A stretch of DNA of 5,019 nt from Novosphingobium sp. (lineage in GTDB: Bacteria; Pseudomonadota; Alphaproteobacteria; Sphingomonadales; Sphingomonadaceae), in the NCBI GenBank assembly GCA_030830245.1, contig JAURNJ010000031.1, forward strand, positions 1 through 5,019, in the 5' to 3' direction. The notes under the pieces were generated by a model. That model was given only the letters and a program-made list of their open reading frames with translations. It had not been told where the DNA came from and ran no database searches. Both the position numbers and the translations under genes were made by a program. Within the stretch, counting starts at the first letter, position 1. Each line of letters opens with the position of its first letter. Below are positions 1-5,019 of this stretch, piece by piece.

Positions 1-1022
1 GTGGTCGCGCGCACGTCGAGCGCGCCGCGGAAGATATACGGGAAGCCCAGCACGTTGTTGACCTGGTTGGGATAGTCCGAACGACCGGTCGCAACGATTG
101 CGTCGGGCCGCGCGGCGAGCGCATCCGGAGGCGTGATTTCCGGGTCGGGATTGGCCATGGCGAAGATGATGGGATCTTTGGCCATGTCCATGATCATTTC
201 AGGCTTGAGCGCGCCGGCGACCGAGAGGCCGAAGAAGACGTCCGCGCCCTTCATCGCCTCGGCCAGCGTGCGCGCATCGGTGTGTATCGCGTGCGCCGAC
301 TTGAACTGATCGACCTTTTCGCGGCCGATGTAGATGACGCCACGGCTGTCGCAGACCGTGACGTTCTCGTGGCGGACGCCCATCGACTTGATCAGCGAGG
401 TGCAGGCGAGCGCCGAGGCGCCCGCACCGTTGACCACCACCTTGATGTCGGCAAGGTCGCGACCGGTAATGTGGCAGGCGTTTATCAGCCCGGCAGCAGC
501 GATGATCGCGGTGCCGTGCTGGTCGTCGTGCATCACCGGGATGTTCATGCGTTCGCGCAAAGTCTGCTCGATGATGAAGCATTCGGGCGCCGCAATGTCT
601 TCCAGGTTGATGCCGCCAAAGCTCGGCTCCATCATCGCGATGGCCTCGATCAGCGCCTCGGTGTCCTTGCTGTCCAGCTCGATGTCGATGGAATCAACGT
701 CGGCAAATCGCTTGAACAGCACCGCCTTGCCTTCCATCACAGGTTTGGAAGCGAGCGCGCCGAGATCGCCCATGCCGAGGATGGCGGTGCCGTTCGAAAT
801 AACGGCGACAAGGTTGCCTTTGGCGGTGTAGTCATAGGCCGTGGCGGGATCGTCGGCGATGGCCTGCACTGGCACGGCAACACCGGGCGAGTAGGCAAGC
901 GAAAGGTCGCGCTGGCTCGCCATCGGCTTGCTCGCGATGATCTCAATCTTACCGGGGCGGATCGTCTTGTGGTAGAACAGCGCTTCGCGGTCAGTGAAGC
1001 TGACGTTGTTATCTTCGGACAA
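1..1022 (-). CDS. maeB: NADP-dependent malic enzyme (MaeB type), N-terminal part, cut by the left window edge
   Basis: Oxidatively decarboxylates malate to pyruvate and CO2 with NADP+ in the cytoplasm, supplying NADPH and linking the TCA cycle to pyruvate. The 340 visible codons cover the malic enzyme catalytic and NAD(P)-binding domains. Visible features are the [11 protein letters not shown] block with the presumed catalytic Tyr44, [10 protein letters not shown] with the presumed catalytic Lys99, the metal-binding acidic set Glu141/Asp142 and Asp167 (in MHDDQHGTA), a Rossmann loop G199-A-G201-A-S203, and [10 protein letters not shown] at 287-296. MaeB enzymes are usually about 750-770 aa with a C-terminal phosphotransacetylase-like regulatory domain; that part would lie beyond position 1 and cannot be seen. 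The start is TTG at 1022-1020. No in-frame ATG lies nearby upstream, an AGGAG sits 7 nt before this TTG, and the resulting LSEDN... N-terminus fits the family. A second in-frame TTG at 1028 abuts the AGGAG and is unlikely. The gene is divergent from mutS. Family assignment is very secure; NADP preference and the missing C-terminal domain are inferred. Confidence 0.95.
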   Translation of the reverse strand, partial: MSEDNNVSFTDREALFYHKTIRPGKIEIIASKPMASQRDLSLAYSPGVAVPVQAIADDPATAYDYTAKGNLVAVISNGTAILGMGDLGALASKPVMEGKAVLFKRFADVDSIDIELDSKDTEALIEAIAMMEPSFGGINLEDIAAPECFIIEQTLRERMNIPVMHDDQHGTAIIAAAGLINACHITGRDLADIKVVVNGAGASALACTSLIKSMGVRHENVTVCDSRGVIYIGREKVDQFKSAHAIHTDARTLAEAMKGADVFFGLSVAGALKPEMIMDMAKDPIIFAMANPDPEITPPDALAARPDAIVATGRSDYPNQVNNVLGFPYIFRGALDVRAT

Positions 1023-1029
1023 TTGCAAT

Positions 1030-1034
1030 CTCCT
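1030..1034 (-). promoter_or_regulatory. Ribosome binding site of maeB (AGGAG), which decides the TTG start
   Basis: Read on the minus strand, AGGAG is followed by a 7-nt spacer and then TTG at 1022. This near-ideal spacing is the main reason for choosing that TTG. An ATG on the same strand at 1065-1063 is out of frame with the malic enzyme. Confidence 0.75.
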
Positions 1035-1103
1035 GTCGCCGTAGCGGATAGACCAACCTGTGCATCGACGCGATAGGGGAAATGTTGCGACGCAGCGTTT
1101 TGC

Positions 1104-1108
1104 GAATC
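1104..1108. promoter_or_regulatory. GANTC (CcrM-type methylation) site upstream of mutS
   Basis: GAATC lies 29 bp before the mutS ATG, inside the 9-bp palindrome GCGAATCGC. GANTC is the target of the cell-cycle DNA methyltransferase CcrM in most alphaproteobacteria. The site is seen directly; its methylation and any effect on transcription are inferred. Only five GANTC sites occur in the window. Confidence 0.4.
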
Positions 1109-1136
1109 GCTATGAGCGCCGCTACGCCCACGAGCA

Positions 1137-3746
1137 ATGAGCGATGCCTCCACCCCGATGATGGCCCAGTATTTCGCGCTCAAGGCGAAGGCGGGAGATT
1201 GCCTGCTGTTTTATCGCATGGGCGACTTCTTCGAGATGTTCTTCGACGATGCGCGCCGCGCCGCGCAGATCCTCGACATCGCGCTGACCAGCCGGGGCGA
1301 ACATGGCGGCGAGCCGGTGCCGATGTGCGGTGTGCCCGTCCATGCCGCCGAGGGCTATCTCGCCCGGCTGATCAAGGCGGGTTGCCGCGTCGCGATAGCC
1401 GAACAGACCGAGACTCCTGCCGAAGCCAGGAAGCGCGCCGGTTCGAAGGCATTGGTCGAGCGCGACATCGTGCGTTTCGTCACGGCAGGTACGCTCACCG
1501 AAGAGGCGCTGCTCGAACCGCGCCGGGCGAACGTGCTCGCCGCACTGTGCGAGGTGCGCGGCACGATCGGCATTGCATCGTGCGATATTTCGACCGGGCG
1601 CATGGAGCTGGAGGATTGCGCGCCAGACCGGATCGGCGCGGCGCTGGCGCGGATCGGGGCAAGCGAACTGGTCGTTCCCGCGCAAGTCGATCTACCGCAC
1701 GGATGCGGCGAGGCCATCGAAAGCCCGGTCGGCCAGTTCGACAGCAACGCGGGCGAGGCGCGGCTCAAGGCGGTGCACCAGGTCGCCACGCTCGACGGCT
1801 TCGGCCAGTTCAGCCGCGCCACGCTGGCGGCTACGGGCGGGCTCATCGCCTATCTCGACCATGTAGGGCGCGGCGTGCTGCCGCTGCTGCTGCCACCCGA
1901 GGCGCGCAGTGGCGAGGCCCATCTGGCAATGGACGAAGCGACCCGGGCGAGCCTCGAGATTCTCGTGTCGCAGCAGGGCACGCGCGCAGGAAGCCTGATT
2001 GCCTGCGTCGACCGCTGCGTGACGGGGGCGGGAGCACGGCAGCTGGCCGACGATCTGGCCGCCCCATTGCGCGACGCCGCCAGGATTGAGGAACGGCTTG
2101 AATGCGTCGCCTGGCTGCACGACGAGCAATTCCTGCGCGAAGACTTGCGCACGCTACTGCGCGCATTGCCGGATCTTGGCCGCGCGCTGGGCCGGATTGT
2201 GGCAGGCCGGGGAAGCCCGCGCGATCTTGGCCAGATCCGCGACGGACTGGACGAAGCGTGGCGTATCGCGGACCTGCTTTCCAGTCGCCAGAACCTGCCG
2301 GGGCTGCTGCGCGACCTATTGCCCTCGCTCGCGGGTCATGGCGCGCTGGTCGATGCCCTGTCCCGTGCACTGGTGCCCGCCCCTCCCACCGAACGAGCGC
2401 AGGGCGGCTTTATCGCTGCGGGCTATGACGCCGGGCTCGACGTGCTGCGCGAGACGGCAGGCAATGCACGTCGCGCCATCGCCGCGCTCGAAGCCGACTA
2501 TCGCGACCGCACCGGGATCGCCGCGCTCAAGATCAAGCACAACAATGTGCTGGGGTACTTCGTGGAAGTGCCCGCCCGGCATGGCGATGCGCTGATGGCG
2601 CCGGACAGCGGCTTTACCCATCGCCAGACCATGGCCGGCGCGGTGCGGTTCAATGCCCTGGCGCTGCATGAGGAAGCCACCCGGATCGCAGAGGCAGGCG
2701 CGCATGCCCAGGCGGCAGAGGAGGCGCACTTCGAGCAGTTGGTGGCGCTCACCATAGAGACGCGGCAAGCCGTGGCAGCGACGGCTGTGGCGCTGGCACG
2801 GATCGACGTTTCCGCCGGACAGGCCGAACGCGCCGCGCAGGGTGGCTGGTGCCGACCGCGCATTGTCGACGAACCCTGCCTGGCCATCGAGGGCGGCCGG
2901 CACCCGGTCGTAGAAGCGGCACTGGCTTCGCAAGGCGAGCCGTTTGTCGCCAACGACTGCACACTTGATCCCGCAAACAGGTTATGGCTGATCGGTGGGC
3001 CCAACATGGGCGGCAAGAGCACCTTCCTGCGCCAGAATGCACTCATCGTGCTGATGGCACAGGCGGGCGGTTTCGTTCCCGCCGCCAGTGCGACCATCGG
3101 CTTAGTCGACCGCTTGTTCAGCCGCGTCGGCGCGTCCGACAACCTTGCGCGCGGACGCTCGACCTTCATGGTCGAGATGGTGGAAACCGCCGCGATCCTG
3201 AGCCAGGCGACCGAACACAGCTTCGTCATCCTCGACGAAGTCGGTCGCGGGACTTCGACCTACGATGGGCTGGCGCTGGCCTGGGCCGTGGTCGAAGCCG
3301 TGCATGGGGTCAACCGCAGCCGCTGCCTGTTCGCCACCCATTACCACGAGCTGGCGCGACTGGCCGACACCTGCGACGCACTTTCACTCCACCACGTCCG
3401 CGCCCGCGAATGGAAGGGCGATCTGGTCCTGCTGCACGAGCTGGCCGATGGACCTGCCGACCGTTCCTATGGCCTTGCCGTCGCCAAACTCGCGGGCGTC
3501 TCGCCGGCCGTGCTGGCTCGCGCCAAATCGGTGCTGGAGCGGCTTGAGAAGGGCCGGGCCGAGACTGGCGGCCTTGCCGCGGGGCTTGGCGAGCTTCCCC
3601 TGTTCGCCGCCGCGCTCGACGCCGCCGAGGAGAAAGTCGACCGGTTGCGCGAGAAACTCGAAGGGCTCGACATCGACGCGCTGAGCCCGCGCGAGGCGCT
3701 CGATCTGCTCTATGAGCTGAAGCGCGAGGCAGGCACCGACGGTTGA
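1137..3746 (+). CDS. mutS: DNA mismatch repair protein MutS
   Basis: Recognises base mismatches and small loops after replication and, with ATP, becomes a sliding clamp that recruits MutL. At 869 aa it is complete (E. coli MutS is 853 aa). Domains in order: mismatch-recognition domain at about 6-118 with the wedge motif Phe31-Phe32-Glu33 (equivalent to Phe-Tyr-Glu in E. coli); connector at about 125-245; lever and clamp at about 270-580, with the clamp-type segment [13 protein letters not shown] near 466-478; ATPase at about 590-775; then a C-terminal dimer/tetramer segment ending in [17 protein letters not shown]. The ATPase has Walker A G621-PNMGGK627-ST, the STFMVEM signature, Walker B D700-E701 followed by GRGTSTYDG, and FATHYHEL with His735. 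ELPLF at 819-823 resembles a sliding-clamp-binding motif. The start is ATG 1137: an in-frame TGA at 1113-1115 rules out a longer protein, and [12 protein letters not shown] matches family N-termini. No good Shine-Dalgarno precedes it. It is divergent from maeB and convergent with hbd, so probably monocistronic. Confidence 0.98.
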   Translation: MSDASTPMMAQYFALKAKAGDCLLFYRMGDFFEMFFDDARRAAQILDIALTSRGEHGGEPVPMCGVPVHAAEGYLARLIKAGCRVAIAEQTETPAEARKRAGSKALVERDIVRFVTAGTLTEEALLEPRRANVLAALCEVRGTIGIASCDISTGRMELEDCAPDRIGAALARIGASELVVPAQVDLPHGCGEAIESPVGQFDSNAGEARLKAVHQVATLDGFGQFSRATLAATGGLIAYLDHVGRGVLPLLLPPEARSGEAHLAMDEATRASLEILVSQQGTRAGSLIACVDRCVTGAGARQLADDLAAPLRDAARIEERLECVAWLHDEQFLREDLRTLLRALPDLGRALGRIVAGRGSPRDLGQIRDGLDEAWRIADLLSSRQNLPGLLRDLLPSLAGHGALVDALSRALVPAPPTERAQGGFIAAGYDAGLDVLRETAGNARRAIAALEADYRDRTGIAALKIKHNNVLGYFVEVPARHGDALMAPDSGFTHRQTMAGAVRFNALALHEEATRIAEAGAHAQAAEEAHFEQLVALTIETRQAVAATAVALARIDVSAGQAERAAQGGWCRPRIVDEPCLAIEGGRHPVVEAALASQGEPFVANDCTLDPANRLWLIGGPNMGGKSTFLRQNALIVLMAQAGGFVPAASATIGLVDRLFSRVGASDNLARGRSTFMVEMVETAAILSQATEHSFVILDEVGRGTSTYDGLALAWAVVEAVHGVNRSRCLFATHYHELARLADTCDALSLHHVRAREWKGDLVLLHELADGPADRSYGLAVAKLAGVSPAVLARAKSVLERLEKGRAETGGLAAGLGELPLFAAALDAAEEKVDRLREKLEGLDIDALSPREALDLLYELKREAGTDG

Positions 3747-3765
3747 TTTCAAGTTAGCGCGTCGG
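3736..3765. terminator. Weak inverted repeat across the convergent mutS/hbd junction
   Basis: CCGACG at 3736-3741 and CGTCGG at 3760-3765 can pair as a 6-bp GC-rich stem with an 18-nt loop. The stem and loop enclose both stop codons and the 7-bp gap. There is no T-run on either strand, so this is not a canonical intrinsic terminator. It could still act as a weak bidirectional stop or 3' stabiliser, or be chance in GC-rich DNA. Confidence 0.18.
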
Positions 3766-4623
3766 CACTGGCTCCGGCCCGGAATAGTCATAGAAGCCGC
3801 GCCCGGCCTTCACCCCGTACCAGCCCGCCTCGACATATTTGACCAGTAGCGGCGCCGGGCGATACTTGGGATCACCGGTAGTTCTTTGCAGCACCTTCAG
3901 GATCTCCAGGATCGTGTCGAGCCCGACGAAATCGGCCAGTTGCAGCGGCCCCATCGGGTGATTGAGGCCAAGCCGCACGCCCTTGTCGATATCCTCCACG
4001 GTGCCTGCACCCGAACCGAGCACGAAGCATGCCTCGTTCAGGAGGGGCACGGCGAGCCGGTTGACGACGAAACCCGGCTCGTCTCCGGCAATCACCACTT
4101 CCTTGCCCATGGCTTCGGCGAGAGCGCGGGTGCGCGCAGTCGTTTCAGGTGCCGTGGCAAGGCCCGGGATTACCTCTACCAGCTTCATCAGGGGCACCGG
4201 ATTGAAGAAATGCATGCCGATGAAGCGTGCCGGATCGGGCGATGAGCGCGCCATGCGGGTAATCGGGATCGAGCTGGTGTTCGAAGCCATGATCGCGTTG
4301 GCGCCCAGCACCTTTCCCGCCGCCTCGAAGATCTTGAGCTTGATTTCCTCCCGCTCGGTCGCAGCCTCGATGATGAATTCGGCTTCGGACATCGGCGCAT
4401 AGTCGGCAATCGGCGTGATATTGGCCATGGTCGCATCCGCATCGGCCCTGGCGATCTTCTCCTTTGCGACCAGCTTTTCGAGGCTTGCGCCGATCTTGGC
4501 CTTGGCACCCTCTGCCAGTTCGAGCTTGATATCGGACAGCAGCACCTTCCTGCCGCTTGCTGCCGCTGTCTGGGCAATGCCCGAACCCATCTGGCCCGCG
4601 CCGATCACCGCGATTGTGCTCAT
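3754..4623 (-). CDS. hbd: 3-hydroxybutyryl-CoA dehydrogenase
   Basis: Catalyses the reversible NAD(P)-dependent interconversion of 3-hydroxybutyryl-CoA and acetoacetyl-CoA in the cytoplasm, as used in short-chain fatty acid and butanoate metabolism. The 289-aa protein has the usual length of the stand-alone family. The N-terminal Rossmann fold shows AVIGAGQMGSGIA, with Gly8, Gly10 and Gly13 in the dinucleotide loop. Asp31 ends the second strand and favours NAD over NADP. Catalytic-site residues fall where the clostridial Hbd family has them: Ser117 in SNTSSIPI, His138 in GMHFFNPVPLMKLVEV, Glu150 and Asn188 in GFVVNR. The C-terminal domain carries NHPMGPLQLADFVGLD at 221-236 and VKAGRGFYDY at 271-280. 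The start ATG at 4623-4621 has GAGGA 6 nt upstream. It lies 63 bp downstream of the adenosyltransferase gene on the same strand, possibly in one transcript, and converges on mutS with a 7-bp gap. A PaaH-like role or a longer-chain substrate cannot be excluded. Confidence 0.95.
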   Translation of the reverse strand: MSTIAVIGAGQMGSGIAQTAAASGRKVLLSDIKLELAEGAKAKIGASLEKLVAKEKIARADADATMANITPIADYAPMSEAEFIIEAATEREEIKLKIFEAAGKVLGANAIMASNTSSIPITRMARSSPDPARFIGMHFFNPVPLMKLVEVIPGLATAPETTARTRALAEAMGKEVVIAGDEPGFVVNRLAVPLLNEACFVLGSGAGTVEDIDKGVRLGLNHPMGPLQLADFVGLDTILEILKVLQRTTGDPKYRPAPLLVKYVEAGWYGVKAGRGFYDYSGPEPVPTR

Positions 4624-4626
4624 TTC

Positions 4627-4631
4627 GATTC
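4627..4631. promoter_or_regulatory. GANTC (CcrM-type methylation) site just upstream of hbd
   Basis: GATTC (plus-strand reading) lies 3 bp before the hbd start codon and overlaps its ribosome binding site. It is the only GANTC between position 1962 and the right end of the window. The site is seen directly; methylation is inferred from the probable alphaproteobacterial origin. Being so close to the start, it would lie in the transcribed leader rather than a promoter. Confidence 0.35.
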
Positions 4632-4634
4632 CTC
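4630..4634 (-). promoter_or_regulatory. Ribosome binding site of hbd (GAGGA)
   Basis: On the minus strand GAGGA lies 6 nt before the ATG at 4623, within an A/G-rich stretch. It supports the chosen start. Its upstream-complement position overlaps the GANTC site at 4627-4631 by two bases. Confidence 0.65.
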
Positions 4635-4658
4635 TTGCAGAATTGCGACCTTGTGCCG

Positions 4659-4671
4659 CCCGCCTAGCGGG
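4659..4671. other. Short perfect hairpin between the adenosyltransferase gene and hbd
   Basis: CCCGC at 4659-4663 and GCGGG at 4667-4671 form a 5-bp stem with a 3-nt loop, 15 bp after the adenosyltransferase stop in the direction of transcription. No T-run follows on the minus strand. It could be a processing or stability element or a weak pause site, but a stem this short is also expected by chance in GC-rich DNA. Confidence 0.18.
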
Positions 4672-4686
4672 TGCGCAGCGAATTGG

Positions 4687-5019
4687 CTAGCTGCAGCGGC
4701 TCGCGCCCGGCACCCAGAGAACATCGTCGCGCCCGCAATCGTTCATCGCCCGGGCAAGCACGAACAGCAGGTCCGAAAGGCGATTGATATAGACAAGCGC
4801 GGCAGGATTGACCGGCTCGCTTGCGGCAAGCGCGCTCATCGCTCGCTCCGCAGCGCGCACCGAGGCCCTTGCGACATGAAGCCTTGCCGACGCCTCGCTG
4901 CCGCCGGGTAGGACAAAGCTGGTCAACGGTTCGAGCAGCGCGGTCGCCGCGTCAATGGCGCGTTCCAGCCACTCGCCCTGCGCTGGAATAATCCGCAAGG
5001 TCATTTCCGAAGGCGCGAA
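4687..5019 (-). CDS. pduO: PduO-type cob(I)alamin (corrinoid) adenosyltransferase, C-terminal part, cut by the right window edge
   Basis: Transfers the adenosyl group of ATP to cob(I)alamin to form adenosylcobalamin, the cofactor of enzymes such as methylmalonyl-CoA mutase. Visible are 110 residues plus the TAG stop at 4689-4687; family members are roughly 190 aa, so the N-terminal ATP-binding part is off the edge. The reading frame runs open through the edge as FAPSEMTLRI..., and the methionine at 5004 is internal. Diagnostic blocks in order are PLTSFVLPGGS, LHVARASVRAAER, YINRLSDLLFVLAR and NDCGRDDVLWVPG. Arginines aligning with human MMAB Arg186 and Arg190 and the AER that follows are kept, whereas the Arg191 equivalent is Ala. 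The Asn-Arg of YINRLSD is present. One position that I recall as Gly in related tails is Cys (NDCG). The protein should be an all-alpha trimer in the cytoplasm, by family knowledge. hbd follows on the same strand after 63 bp. The PduO family call is firm; the gene symbol is conventional and the cellular target enzyme is unknown. Confidence 0.92.
   Translation of the reverse strand, partial: FAPSEMTLRIIPAQGEWLERAIDAATALLEPLTSFVLPGGSEASARLHVARASVRAAERAMSALAASEPVNPAALVYINRLSDLLFVLARAMNDCGRDDVLWVPGASRCS

Larger units (their letters stand above)
1023..1136. promoter_or_regulatory. Divergent intergenic region between maeB and mutS
   Basis: These 114 bp must hold the 5' signals of both divergently transcribed genes, unless one promoter lies inside the opposing gene. 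I see no convincing sigma-70 pair on either strand. The best plus-strand candidate is TTGCGA at 1085-1090 with a poor -10 near 1108-1113. The region holds a repeated TTGCGA (1085-1090 and 1100-1105), two 9-bp palindromes (1086-1094 and 1102-1110) and one GANTC site (1104-1108). The regulatory role is inferred from gene orientation only. Confidence 0.45.

Noticed and set aside
282..1076. A 264-codon open frame on the plus strand opposite maeB
   Set aside because: It lies entirely antisense to well-conserved malic enzyme sequence apart from its 3' end, has no recognisable domain, and long antisense frames are common in GC-rich coding DNA.
1085..1113. Possible sigma-70 promoter for mutS (TTGCGA with a -10 at about 1108-1113)
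   Set aside because: The -10 hexamer CGCTAT is a poor match and no independent support exists, so it is mentioned only within the intergenic region entry.
1082..2089. A 335-codon open frame in another frame overlapping the start of mutS
   Set aside because: Its product is extremely Arg/Gly/Ala-rich with no family resemblance, and it overlaps mutS codons with clear motifs. The AGGGGA before its ATG is too close to work well as a ribosome binding site.
2316..3229. Long minus-strand open frames opposite the middle and ATPase part of mutS
   Set aside because: They are complements of strongly conserved MutS sequence, including Walker A. There is no independent start signal or recognisable product.
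3886..4402. Plus-strand open frames opposite hbd
   Set aside because: They are shadows of conserved Hbd catalytic residues with no ribosome binding site or family resemblance.
4651..4911. An 86-codon plus-strand open frame opposite the adenosyltransferase gene
   Set aside because: It is antisense to the conserved PduO-family C-terminus, and its composition is typical of a frame shadow.
1..5019. Search for tRNA/rRNA genes, insertion sequences, CRISPR arrays, prophage, toxin-antitoxin or defence genes
   Set aside because: No tRNA-like cloverleaf, transposase motif, repeat-spacer array or accessory gene was seen. The whole window is explained by four housekeeping or metabolic genes with uniform base composition.

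Overview
The window is a GC-rich, gene-dense stretch of ordinary chromosome, most likely from an alphaproteobacterium. The wording of the proteins (start of the malic enzyme, MutS C-terminus, tail of the cobalamin adenosyltransferase) resembles Sphingomonadales, perhaps Erythrobacteraceae. That placement is from memory of these families, not from a search. Four protein-coding genes account for almost all of it. No RNA gene, mobile element, CRISPR array, prophage or long repeat is visible.

Layout: (1) Positions 1-1022, minus strand, hold the N-terminal 340 codons of an NADP-type malic enzyme (maeB). It starts at TTG behind a strong ribosome binding site, and its C-terminus lies off the left edge. 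(2) Positions 1023-1136 are a 114-bp divergent intergenic region that must carry the 5' signals of both maeB and mutS. (3) Positions 1137-3746, plus strand, hold a complete mutS (869 aa). (4) Only 7 bp separate the mutS stop from the stop of the next gene, which converges on it. (5) Positions 3754-4623, minus strand, hold a complete 3-hydroxybutyryl-CoA dehydrogenase (hbd, 289 aa). (6) A 63-bp gap follows. (7) Positions 4687-5019, minus strand, hold the C-terminal part of a PduO-type corrinoid adenosyltransferase, cut by the right edge.

Functionally, the adenosyltransferase and hbd are co-oriented and may be co-transcribed. One supplies adenosylcobalamin (used for example by methylmalonyl-CoA mutase), and the other interconverts acetoacetyl-CoA and 3-hydroxybutyryl-CoA. 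Both fit short-chain acyl-CoA metabolism, and malic enzyme links C4 acids to pyruvate and NADPH. MutS is the mismatch sensor of DNA repair and is functionally separate.

I see no undescribed system here. The most interesting signal is the distribution of GANTC, the alphaproteobacterial CcrM methylation site. There are only 5 in the window against about 39 of the composition-matched GATC, yet both clear intergenic gaps contain one. Smaller points are a TTG start, a mutS start without a Shine-Dalgarno and with a competing out-of-frame ATG, a putative sliding-clamp-binding motif near the MutS C-terminus, and the tight convergent mutS/hbd junction.
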